Of a DNA stretch of 64,000 bases, positions 1-11,000 are shown piece after piece. The translations under genes were made by a program, and so were the position numbers. This stretch comes from Haematococcus lacustris. Taxonomy: Eukaryota > Chlorophyta > Chlorophyceae > Chlamydomonadales > Haematococcaceae. A model generated the notes under the pieces. It was not told where the DNA came from. It saw only the letters and a list, made by a program, of their open reading frames with translations, and did no database searches. Every line of letters begins with the position of its first letter. The first letter of the stretch is position 1. The stretch covers positions 4,529,362 through 4,593,361 of the forward strand of contig JASKMD010000002.1 of the NCBI GenBank assembly GCA_030144725.1, written 5' to 3'.

Positions 1-638
1 GCTGGCCCAGCGGCTGGAGCGCCCTGGATGAGCAGCGCAGTGAGTTGTGTGCCGCATACGTCCAGGTCAGAGTCCAGGTCGGCGACCCGGGAAGCGCAGC
101 GCTGCTGGTCTGCCGCCCGGGAAGCCAACAGCAGCTGGGCCTGGGTGCGCGCCTTCCTCTGCGCCGCCACCTGCTCCTGCACGCAGCCACACCATCCCAC
201 CAGGCTGGGTAAGGAGCAGGCAGGCGGGATTGAAGAGGGGCGGGTTGGGGTGGGGCAGAAGGTCAAGCAGGGGAGGGGTCAAGGGGTCAACTTGGGGGAG
301 TGTGTGGGAAAAGGGGGACTGACCTGCAGCACCGAGATTGCAGCCAGCTGCTCTGCCACGTGCATGGCCCGCGCATCCGCTGCCTCCTCTGCCATGCGCA
401 GCTGGTAGCGTAGGAACCTGACCTGGCTCTCCTTGTCTTCCAGCTGCAGGTCAGGGCGGCACACCAGCAGGGTCAGCTGCGCTGCCAGGGTGGTGGGGCT
501 AACCTAGCAGGCAGGTGCACGTGTGCTGCAGCCGCTGCTGGGTACCTGTTGCTCCAGCAGGTGCGTCTTGAAGTTGCGGTTCATCAGACGGGGCGCTGAG
601 GGCACGTAGCTCACAGGCCCGTCAGCGCTCTGCGACAT
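1..638 (-). CDS. Coiled-coil protein, 5' exons only (runs off left edge)
   Basis: Three exons on the minus strand: 638-546, 476-324 and 176 to the window edge. All join in phase 0 at GT-AG introns of 69 and 147 bp. The start ATG at 638 gives MSQSADGPVSYVPSAPRLMN. From about residue 25 onward the protein is charged and heptad-like (for example DKESQVRFLRYQLRMAEEAA and EQVAAQRKARTQAQLLLASR), as expected of a long coiled coil. I do not recognise the family and assign no function; a structural or cytoskeletal role would only be a guess. The first intron has a second possible acceptor 5 nt upstream, but it brings in a stop codon. At least 115 codons are visible and the C-terminus lies outside the window. 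Confidence 0.6.
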
Positions 639-1598
639 GCCAACAAGTGAACCCGGCTGAACGTGAGATGGCTTGCTGGTCAATGATGAGCTTGTCAGGT
701 GCGCTATGGGGTGCTGCTCTCTCTGCGCCCATGTGTCATGGGCACTACAGGCCGGCGACGACCTGCACGCACCTGCTTTGCTATCGCGGCAGTCATCAGC
801 CAATGGCAGCATTGTAGACTGCGCGCAAGAGCGACTGAACCCATTTAAGATATATGTTCGAAGTACGCCCAATGAGGCATGTGCCGCTGCATCTTGTCCT
901 TCCTCATTGCTACTTAACAGCGCTGTGAAGATGCCTGCAGTGGTGCGAAGACTCACCAGACGCCCGCCAGCATCAACGCCACAAGCAGCCCCACACCAGA
1001 AGACTGCAACGCCGCTGAGTGCTTGCTAGAGATGCCGCAGAAAGTTCGGCACTGTGTCAAAAAGCTGCGTTTGCTGCTCGCGAGGTTCGACATGCTGGGG
1101 GTGGAGTTGAGATGGAAGGTTGTGTGCTGCGTATTCGATGTTTGTCAGTGTAGCCAACCAATGACACGCAACGTTACGCACTCAGCTTAACTACGAATGT
1201 CGCCGAGTTCGTTGCATTTGCATGGAGATTTCCCAGCATGACGTACTTCCCTTGCTCGTGCTGCCTGGACATGGCTGTGCTCCTCAACGCGGTTCGGGGT
1301 CACTTAGTGTCAGAGAGGTCCATACGTTTGGACTCGAACACCGAAGCATATTAATCGCTGGCACTCAGGACCACCAATGGTTGATAAACCCCGTAGAGAT
1401 GCAACATGCAGGTCACTGTGCCTATCTGGCAGACATAGCATGGCTTACTGTATGCTGTATGCACCACACCTGACGTAACCCGGCCTGACCCTGACCTCCC
1501 GTCTGGCATTGCTGGCAGGAGTGTTTCTCCCATATCCTCGCAGCTACCTCTGCCCCGACCCATGGCCTCTGCTGTCTCGCTTCCAACTCTTCACTGAT
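639..1598. other. Intergenic region
   Basis: Lies between the start of the coiled-coil gene and the 3' end of the next minus-strand gene. It contains only short open frames on either strand, with no splice-consistent extension or recognisable motif. The proximal part (639-900) should hold the promoter of the coiled-coil gene. I saw no clear TATA box. Confidence 0.4.
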
Positions 1599-4500
1599 CT
1601 ACACTGCGGTGTGCGCGGGGTGTATGCTGAGGGCGATGCGCGCAACAATCATCAGCTTGTCCAGCGCTTTGGCCAGCGTGAACCTTGCGAGGTCAGGGTC
1701 AGGGTCAGGGTCAGGGTCAAGATCAAGGTCAGGGTCAGGGTCAGGGTCAGGGTCAGGGTCAGGGTCAGGGTCAGGGTCAAGATCAAGGTCAGGGTCAGGG
1801 TCAGGGTCAGGGTCAGGGTCAGGGTCAGGGTCAGGGTCAGGGTCAGGGTCAGGGTCAGGGTCAGGGTCAGGGTCAGGGTCAGGGTCAGGGCCAGGGTCAG
1901 GGCCAGGGTCAGGGTCAGGGTCAGGGTCAGGGTCAGGGTCAGGGTCAGGGTCAGGGTCAGGGTCAGGGTCAGGGTCAGGGTCAGGGTCAGGGTCAGGGTC
2001 AGGGTCAGGGTCAGGGTCAGGGTCAGGGTCAGGGTCAGGGTCAGGGTCAGGGTCAGGGTCAGGGTCAGGGTCAGGGTCAGGGTCAGGGTCAGGGTCAGGG
2101 TCAGGGTCAGGGTCAGGGTCAGGGTCAGGGTCAGGGTCAGGGTCAGGGTCAGGGTCAGGGTCAGGGTCAGGGTCAGGGTCAGGGTCAGGGTCAGGGTCAG
2201 GGTCAGGGTCAGGGTCAGGGTCAGGGTCAGGGTCAGGGTCAGGGTCAGGGTCAGGGTCAGGGTCAGGGTCAGGGTCAGGGTCAGGGTCAGGGTCAGGGTC
2301 AAGATCAAGGTCAGGGTCAGGGTCAGGGTCAGGGTCAGGGTCAGGGTCAGGGTCAGGGTCAGGGTCAGGGTCAGGGTCAGGGTCAGGGTCAGGGTCAGGG
2401 TCAGGGCCAGGGTCAGGGTCAGGGTCAGGGTCAGGGTCAGGGTCAGGGTCAGGGCCAGGGTCAGGGTCAGGGTCAGGGTCAGGGTCAGGGTCAGGGTCAG
2501 GGTCAGGGTCAGGGTCAGGGTCAGGGTCAGGGTCAGGGTCAGGGTCAGGGTCAGGGTCAGGGTCAGGGTCAGGGTCAGGGTCAGGGTCAGGGTCAGGGTC
2601 AGGGTCAGGGTCAGGGTCAGGGTCAGGGTCAGGGTCAGGGTCAGGGTCAGGGTCAGGGCATAACCCACATGAAGCCATAGATATGCACGAAGTCGTCAGA
2701 GCGCGTAAGGAAGTCAAAGGCAGGGCTGCCAGGGGCAGCAGCATGCACCATGTGGATGACCCGGTGCCGTGCCTGACGCAGCTGGACCTGCAGGCAGGCA
2801 GGGATGAGGGTGGGTGTGAGGGTGGGTGTGGGGGGTGGTGTGAGGGTGGGTGTGAGGGTGGGTGTGAGGGTGGGTGTGAGAGTGGGTGTGAGAGTGGGTG
2901 TGAGGGTGGGCAAGGTCATGCCGGGTGTACATCAAAGCTGGCTAAAACCCTGACAGTGTGTGGCTAGGCTGGCAGGGCTGTGGTAGGGCTGTGGTGGGGT
3001 TGTAGTGGGGTAATAGTAGGGTCGTGGGTAATGAAGGTCCAGAACAGGTGATGGTGCAGCAGGCTTTTTTAACAGGTAGGCGGGTGGGCGGGTGGGCAAG
3101 GGGCGGGGCGGGGAGGGGGTGTGGGGTGGATGGCAGCCCGACCTTGATCTTCACTCGAGCCAGCTCCAGCACCCTGAGCTGCTGAGCCAGGGCCTGGCGG
3201 GGGGTGGGAAGCGTGATGGCCGTGCTGCTGCCCCCCTCCCACCCCCCTGCCGCTGTGGACAACTCAGCCTGTGGCAAGGCGGGGTGTGGCTGGTCCTGCA
3301 GAATGAGGTGTCTGCGGTTGTTGTTGTGGTGGTGGTGGGGGGGGGGGTGGGGGTGGTGGTGATGGTGGGTTTGGTGATGGTGGGTTTGGTGATGGGGGTG
3401 GGGGTGGGGGTGATGGTGGGTTTGGTGATGGTGATGGGGGTGAATGTGATGGTGGTGGGGGTGGGGGTGATGGTCTGGGGGCGCTGGCCCCCCAGAGGGT
3501 GTCAGATGGCGGGTGAGGGAGGCAGGCAGGTTGAGACGCAGCCATTGGGTCAGGCGGCTGTGAAGCTTTAAGCTTGGAGCCACACGAACCCCTGCAAGAT
3601 GCTGCGGGCAGGGGGGAGGGGGCAGGGGCGGAAGAGGGCAGGCAGGGCAGGCAGGGCAGGTAGGGCAGAGGCAAGGTTGTAGAGGGTATTGCCAGGTGGA
3701 GGGGGTAGGGAATGTGTGGTGGGGGGGTGAGGGGTATAGGTGGGTGGTGTTGGGAATACGTAGGGGTTGGCTGGGGGCTGTACACGTGCCTAGCTGGACC
3801 GTGAGGAGGGAGTGGGAGCTGATGGCAGCAAGGGGGCTTCTCCCCTCCCCCTCCCCTCCCCTTCCCACTCTCCCCCACTCTCCCTCTCCCCCTTTCCCTC
3901 TCCTGCTCCTGCTGACAGCTAGGGGGCCTGACTGATGGCAGCAAGGCAGCTGATGGCTACAAGGGAGCAAGGGGGCTTCTCCCCTTGCCCTCCCCCTCTC
4001 CTCCTTTACACCTTTGCCCCTCCTGCTCCTCCCCTCCCATCCACCAGCCCTTTTTGTGCACACCCCCCATCTCCACTCTCATCAACCCCCTTAACGTCCT
4101 TACTGCCTTACTGCCCCGACCACCATGACCCTGGCTTCTGGTCACCGTCATCACCATGACCCTGGCCCCGTACCAACAGGGGTTGCGCAACAGCAACAGT
4201 CTAGAGGCCCCCTTGCCTCCCTACACCCACACCTCAACAGCCACCCCTTCCTACACCCTTGCTACCCGCCAACCCCTCATACTGCTCCTCACCCTCCTCA
4301 CCCTCCCACACCCTCCTCACCCTCCCCCTACCATACCCTCCTCCCCTCCCCCACCCTCCTCCCCCTGCTCCTCCCCCTCCCCCTCCCCCAACCTCCTCAC
4401 CCTCCTCCACCCTCCTCCTCCTCCCCGTCCTCCCCCTCCTTCACCCCCCACCCCCACCCCTCTCCGCCCTCCCCTCCCCCATCACCCCCCACCCCATCCC

Positions 4501-4771
4501 CTACCTGCTCCACCGCTGTGGCCAGACCACACGACAGGTGCAGCACCTCCTGCAGCCCCGGGTGAATGGGCCCAAGCACCAGCTGCAGCGCCCAACCACT
4601 GTACGCGGAGCACACCCCGCCCGCCGCTGCCTCCCCCACCCCGCCCCTTGCACCTCCATCCCCGGCACCCCTAGCTGCTGCCAGCCCCACACTGGAAGCA
4701 GCAGCAGCAGGGGCAGGGGGGCAGGAGGGCTGCCACTGAACTGCCAGCTGCATGGCAGCCAGGGCGTCCAT
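1599..4771 (-). CDS. Unrecognised protein with His-rich exon, C-terminal part (upstream part lost in gap)
   Basis: Four minus-strand exons: gap edge (first visible ATG at 4771) to 4505, 3601-3143, 2787-2669 and 1683-1599, ending in TAG at 1599. All three junctions keep phase (0, 0, 2) at GT-AG sites. The non-repetitive parts look genuinely coding (GWALQLVLGPIHPGLQEVLH, LAQQLRVLELARVKIK, SDDFVHIYGFM, then FTLAKALDKLMIVARIALS). The 459-bp exon 3601-3143 includes a His/Pro/Asn-rich stretch made by GGTGGT/GATGGT repeats at about 3320-3480. The last intron (2668-1684, 985 bp) is nearly all hexamer repeat. I do not recognise the family. Ala/Gly-rich linkers resemble those of the UPL-like gene but the strand is opposite. 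More 5' exons probably lie in or beyond the N gap. Confidence 0.55.
1690..2658. repeat. (TCAGGG)n hexanucleotide array filling an intron
   Basis: About 970 bp of near-perfect TCAGGG units on the plus strand with a few AAGATC and GGGCCA variants (near 1717, 1777, 1889, 2299, 2403 and 2453). It lies inside the last intron of the minus-strand gene, about 10 nt from the donor and 6 nt from the acceptor, so the pre-mRNA carries (CCCUGA)n. The unit differs from the TTAGGG telomere repeat by one base. Long open frames through it (Arg-Val, Ser-Gly, Asp-Pro, Leu-Thr repeats) are artefacts. Confidence 0.95.
2803..2912. repeat. GAGGGTGGGTGT-type minisatellite
   Basis: Degenerate 12-bp repeats of GAGGGTGGGTGT with GAGAGTGGGTGT variants, inside the 2788-3142 intron of the minus-strand gene, immediately upstream of the 2787 acceptor. 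On the sense strand it reads as ACACCCACCCTC, which can serve as a pyrimidine-rich tract. Confidence 0.8.
3602..4504. other. Intron of the minus-strand gene, low complexity
   Basis: This 903-bp interval separates exon 4771-4505 from exon 3601-3143. It is dominated by CCCT/CCCCTCC tracts and contains a small duplication: the segment starting gatggcagcaaggggg near 3821 recurs in altered form near 3935-3980. No convincing additional exon is visible, although a short one cannot be excluded. Confidence 0.45.
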
Positions 4772-4773
4772 GA

Positions 4774-5273
4774 NNNNNNNNNNNNNNNNNNNNNNNNNNN
4801 NNNNNNNNNNNNNNNNNNNNNNNNNNNNNNNNNNNNNNNNNNNNNNNNNNNNNNNNNNNNNNNNNNNNNNNNNNNNNNNNNNNNNNNNNNNNNNNNNNNN
4901 NNNNNNNNNNNNNNNNNNNNNNNNNNNNNNNNNNNNNNNNNNNNNNNNNNNNNNNNNNNNNNNNNNNNNNNNNNNNNNNNNNNNNNNNNNNNNNNNNNNN
5001 NNNNNNNNNNNNNNNNNNNNNNNNNNNNNNNNNNNNNNNNNNNNNNNNNNNNNNNNNNNNNNNNNNNNNNNNNNNNNNNNNNNNNNNNNNNNNNNNNNNN
5101 NNNNNNNNNNNNNNNNNNNNNNNNNNNNNNNNNNNNNNNNNNNNNNNNNNNNNNNNNNNNNNNNNNNNNNNNNNNNNNNNNNNNNNNNNNNNNNNNNNNN
5201 NNNNNNNNNNNNNNNNNNNNNNNNNNNNNNNNNNNNNNNNNNNNNNNNNNNNNNNNNNNNNNNNNNNNNNNNN
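4774..5273. other. Assembly gap (500 N)
   Basis: Exactly 500 N, a typical placeholder length. A minus-strand exon runs into its left edge. The plus-strand UPL-like reading frame is open at its right edge. The true size is probably larger, because several hundred conserved N-terminal residues of the ligase are missing. Confidence 0.98.
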
Positions 5274-5274
5274 T

Positions 5275-5889
5275 GAAGAGCAGGCAGGCAGTGGGGGCCC
5301 TGGGGCTGGTGGCGCTGCAGGTCAGGGGCGGGCGGGGGGGTTGATCAAGGTGCTGCTCCACCGGCATCTCGTGGTCGAGGACATGCCGCTGGTGACCGCG
5401 GGCGTCGCGGAGCGCGCAGCACACCTGCTGCAGGCCATCTGCGTGCGCTCCGTGGAAGGACGGCGCCGCGTGCTGTCAGAGCTTGCGGCCACGTTGCTGG
5501 TCGGCAGTGAGGGGATGGACGGAAGCACACCGCTCACCCCCCCCGCCCCAGCTCCTGCTGCTGCCCCCCGCGCCCCACCAAGCCACCCATGCCCCCTACC
5601 ACACACGGGGGCAGCTGCCACAGGGCTGGTGACGCAGGCTGTGGGGCCAGGGATGATCAGGCCAGTGTCGGGGACAGGCCCTCTCGCGGGGTCTGCGGGG
5701 TCTGCGGGGGTCGTGGGGGGGGTGGGCTTCACGAGGCCCGAGGAAGTCGCGCTGGCGCTGGCCCCGGTCCGCAGCTTGAATGCGTTGTCGGGCGCGGCGT
5801 TCATGTCCGCCCCTGCAAGGCCGGTGCCCGCTAAGGTGCGGCCACCAGGTGCTGCCTGTCAGAGCACAGCTGTCTGCAGGGGCTGGCTG

Positions 5890-5953
<64 letters not shown>

Positions 5954-7956
5954 AGGGTGAGGGTTGAGTGGGCAGACTGTGAGGAGGTGCCATATGCCTC
6001 CCTCACCCCCGCCCCCCCCTGTGCTGCTGCTTTGACCCCCTGACTGCCCCCCTGGCTGCCCCCCTGACTGCCCCCCTGACTGCCCCCCTGACTGCCCCCC
6101 TGACTGCTGCCAGGTGCGCGCCTGCGTGATGCTCACCACCTCCCTGCTGGTCAGCGCTGCCGCGATGGGGCGCGAGGGCGGGCAGCCTGGCAGCCTGGCC
6201 GCGGCCCACGCGCTGATCGACAAGGCGCGGGGGGTGCAGAGCGCGCTGTCGCTGGACCTCATCCGCAGCATGCGCGAGCTGGGGGTGGTCAAGGTGGGGC
6301 AGGCGGGAGGCGGGGGCTGGGGGCAGGGAGCAGTGTATCCAGGGGGCGCAGCAGCGCGGGGTTGCGAGCAGGGTGCAGGCTGCAGGGGAGGGGCTGCTGC
6401 AGGGAGGGCCAGGGAGGGCCTGTGGCAGGGGAGGTCAGTAGTGGGGGCAGGGGCGAGGGGGGGAGGGGGAGGGGGTGGGGGAGCCCTGTGGTGTCGTAGC
6501 CGTGTTAGGAGAGGTGTTGTAGGAGAGGTGTCGTAGCGTTGAGAGGTGTTGGATTGTCAGGCGAGGTCTGGCGCTGAGAGCTGGGCCCTGGCTAGGCTAG
6601 GTGCTGGCCCTGACCCCCCTGCCCCCTCCCCCTCGTGTGCTGCCCCTGTGCAGGCGCTGACCTGCGCCCTGCGGCAAGTGAACCGCGAGCACCCGCGCGC
6701 CCCCCAGGCCCTCAACGCCCTGCTGCACCCGCTGGAGGTCCTCACGCGCAACATACCCGCCCTGGCCACCAAGCCCCGCCCCAGCCCCCCTGCACCTGCT
6801 GCCGCCCCAACCGCCGCCACCACCCCACCCCATGCAGGCTTGCCGGCCGCAGCTGGGCCTGCTAGGGGCACTGCCCCTGACGCTGCAGCCGGGCTGCGGC
6901 CAGCTGGGGCGGCAGGCACAGCGGCTGCTGCAGAGGCGGGGGGGGATGCTGGCGCAGCGGCTGAGGGTGGGGGTGGGGGGGGCCTTGTGGGAGGGCTGGG
7001 GGTGATCAGACGGGAGGAGGGGCTGGGGGGGTCACCGGAGCAGGCTGGCACCCAGGCGGGGGGAGCTGGCGGCGAGGCTGGCGTAGGTAAGGGGCCAGGG
7101 GGCGCAGGGGGGCGGGGGGGCTGGGCGGCGGGGGGGCTGGGTGGCGGGGGGCGGGGGGGGGGGCGGAATGATGTTGTGTGATGTTGTGTGATGTGAGGTG
7201 GTGGTGGTGGTGCTGGTGCAGCGGCACCCTCGGTGGCGCCTACCCCCGCTCACCCCAGCAGTCGAGGAGCTCGGTCAGGTCTGGGCATGGGGCTGGACGC
7301 CCCCCAGACTGGAGCAGTCGGTGGCGGCATGGCGGTGCAGGTGAGGGTGGTGCAGGTGAGGGTGGTGCAGGTGAGGGTGGTGCAGGTGAGGGTGGTGCAG
7401 GTGAGGGTGGTGCAGGTGAGGGTGGTGCAGGTGAGGGTGGTGCAGGTGAGGGTGGTGCAGGTGAGGGTGGTGCAGGTGAGGGTGGTGCAGGTGAGGGTGG
7501 TAGGATGCAGTGGGGGCCAGGGGGGGACCCCTGCTGTGCCAGCCGTCACAGCCATATGCCAGGGGCAGCAGCAGCAGCAGCAGCAGCAGAGATTCGACAT
7601 GACTGGCCAACCAAATGCTGTCTGTGCCGCAGCCCCAGCAGCCCCAACAGCGTCGACGCGAACACCAGTTTAACCTACTTTTTGCAACCTACTTTTTTAA
7701 CCTAGTATAATGTTACACAGAAGCTGAAAAGAAATGTTTTTGGTTTTCGGTTGCGGTGTGCATGGCCTGTCTGGCCTTGGCCTTAGAAGTGGCGGCGCGG
7801 CCCTCACCTGCTGCCCCTCACCCCCTGAGCCTTGGGCTGGTTGGGGTGGCTCAGGTGGACGACACTCCCATGGGGGAGGGCGGGCCGGGCAGAGCGTCCG
7901 CTGGACCTGCTGCTCTGGCGGCTGCGCGGAGAATGCGACGACTGGTGCGCCCTGTT

Positions 7957-8004
<48 letters not shown>

Positions 8005-11000
8005 CAGCAGATGTCTTCTTCTCCTTGGATTCTTTTTCCCTTGGGTCATCCTGCCTGCCCACCTGCCCACTTGCCCACCCACACTCTCCTTATCTCAGCT
8101 TCATCTCATCCCTCGACTGCTGCAGGGGTCCGAAGACCGTGCCGCGCATGACCGCGCCCGCCAACGCAGCGCAGCCACGGCCCTGTTCGCCATCACTACA
8201 GAGCATGATGAGGATGAGGACGAGGGTGATGATGACAGCAATGAGAGCGATGACGAGCACGAGGGCGAAGAGGGAGCGGAGGAGGAGGAGGGGGGGGGAC
8301 AGCACATTGGGGACATTCCTCATGTGGAGGAGGTAAGGGGATGGGGTCAATGCCAGGAGCTGCAGCAGTGGCGGAAATGCAAGAAACACCCCGCCCCGCC
8401 CCGCCCCGCCCCGCCCCGCCCCATGTGGCAGCACTGACAGACTGTGCCCCTTGCCTCCCTCCCAGTCCCCTGTTGGCCTGTCCTGCACCATGACCAGGAT
8501 GACAGCATGGGGGACAGCGACAGCTTCGAGGAGGACAGCAGCGATGATGGCGAGGAGGTGACCCACATGGTGGCAGGCCCGCTGGCAGGGCCCCTGGAGA
8601 ATGCGGTGGCCATCCCCATGCCCGGAGGCGGCCTGCTGCATGTGATGGAGGACAGCCCCAGTGACAGTGAGTGGCCTCGAGGGGCTGTGGAGGGGGGGAG
8701 GGGGCTGGAGAGTGAGGGTAGGATGGGCTGGAAGGAGGGTGTGCAGGGGAGGGGGAGGTGCGGGAGGTGGGACATTGAGGGGCTGTGAGGACCTTCAGGT
8801 AGGTGTTACGCATCATTTGCTTCTCCCGGCTGTCAAGCTTGCAGACTGGGCCTGGGCCTGGGCCTTCACCCCCAACCTGGGCCTTCACCCCCAACGTTCA
8901 CGCCCAGCACACTGTAGCAAATAGTACTAGTAGGGTATTGGCAGTAGCAATGGCTCAGGACTCACGACTCAGGGCTCAGGTCAGCTCTGCTCCCCTCTCA
9001 CTGCCTGCTGCAGGTGATGACCTGGGCCTGAACAGCAGCGACAGTGACGCAGACGGCCCCCCTGGCAGCAGTGAGGGCAGCGGGGAGGGGGAGGACATGG
9101 AGGATGAGTATGATGAGGCGCGGGGCGACATCGGCACGGATGGCGATGACATGAACTCCGAGGAGGATGAGGATGACGAGGATGAGCACAGGTGGGTAGG
9201 GTGGGAGGGAGGAGGGCGGAGGGAGGAAGGGGGGGGGAGGAGGGAGGAAGAGGGAGGAAGAGGGAAGGGGGGAGGAGGGAGGAGAGGGGTGGCAAGGGAG
9301 CAGGGTCAGGGCAGTCAAGTCTTGGCCCAATAAGGTTGGTCAGACGTCCCTGGCCTCGTCACCTTGTCAGCTGCTGCTGCTGCCCCGCTGCTGCCCTGCT
9401 GTTGTGTGCTTGCTTGCAGTGGTGGTGACGAGGACATGCTGGGGCATGCCCATGACCCCCATGACATCATGGCCGACATGCATGGCGCAGCCCCCCTGGG
9501 TCACCTGGATGGTGTGGTGGATGAGGAGGGCGAGGAGGGCGAGCAGGTAGATGGGGACGAGCAGCCTGAAGATGATGAGGTATGTGGGGGGTTGCCTGGT
9601 GGGGGGATGGCCCGGTTGGGGGGATGGCTTGATTGGGGGGGGGATTGCCACAAGACCACGTTAGATGAACAAGGCAAGGCGGGCACAGGGGCTTTGGCCC
9701 CCCCTTCCCTGCTGACCAGCCTGCCCACCCGCCCACCTACTTCGCCCCCTATTTGCCCCCCGAACTCCACGACCCCCTTCCCAGCCCTCAATCTGCCCAG
9801 CAGTTCCTTGCTGGACTGCCACACCTGCTGCCACCCCCCTGCCGCCACCTAACCCAGGACGAGGAGGAGGAGGACGAGGAAGGGGACATGATGCAGGAGG
9901 GAGGGCGGGGCGCAGACGGCATGCATGGCTTTGATGAGGGTGAGCCGGCCAACCTGCCTACGCCTGCTGCTACACAACATCACCCAGTAGCCTGCCTGCC
10001 TGCCTGCCCTCTGCCTGCCCTCTGCCTGCCCTCTGCCTGCCCTCTGCCTGCCCACTGCCTGCCCAGCTCCTTGCTTGCCATTGGAAGTTGGTCGGGTCTG
10101 GGGCTAGGGCTGGGGCTGGGGCTGGGGCTGGGTGCTGGGCGTGTCAGTCCCCCTCCCCCTCTCCTGTCGCTTCCTGCGCCCTGCAGAGGACGATGAGGAG
10201 TATGGCGAGGAGGGTGACGAGGAGGGCAGCGAGGCCATGGTGGATGATGAGGAGGAGGACGGCATGGAGGCGGACGGCCGCATGGCTGCTCCCATGTTCA
10301 GGCGGCTGGTGCACCAGGTGGGGTGCCCTGGTGCTGTGCAGGCCATGCACTCCTGGTGCTGGATGGGCTGGGATCGGGGCGGGGCGGGGCGGGGCGGGGC
10401 GGGGCGGGGCGGGGCGGGGCGGGGCGGGGCGGGGCGGGGCGTTTTTTGTGATCGTGTATTCGTAATCGTGCCTGATTGTGTAAGTTGTGCAGGTTGCAAG
10501 TTGGCGAGTGTGGCCTATATGCCGTCCATGCCGTCCATGCCGTCCTCTGGTGGAGCGTAGGTCACACTTTTTGCTGTTTGAGCCCACACTCGGTCACACA
10601 CCCAGGATCACACCCTCGGCATGTCCTCCAGCATCACTGCTCACAGGTGGCAGTGGTGCGCTGTGCAGGGCATGGGGTCGCGGGCAGCAGCTGAGGCAGC
10701 AGCAGCTGGGATTCCAGGAGCAGCAGGGGCGGGCGAGCTGGGCGGTGACGCATTTGGGTCCCTTCACCAGCTGCCCCCTGATGCAGTGCAGGTGTGTTTG
10801 AAGCAAACAAACTGGGTGGGTTAGTTGGTGGGTTGATTGATGGGTTGGTTGGCAAATGGTGGTTAGAGTTGACCAGGCCACCAAGTTGACACCAGCTGCC
10901 CCCCTGGTGAAGTGCAGGTGGGGTGGATTGGCCAGACTGGGTGGCTGTTTGCATGGTGTTTAGTGGTTGGTGGTTGGTGGTTGGTGGTTGGTGGTTGGTG

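Noticed and set aside
1509..2967. Long open frames of Arg-Val, Ser-Gly, Gly-Gln, Leu-Thr and Asp-Pro repeats on both strands
   Set aside because: All are readings of the (TCAGGG)n array, which has no stop in several frames. The array sits in an intron of the minus-strand gene.
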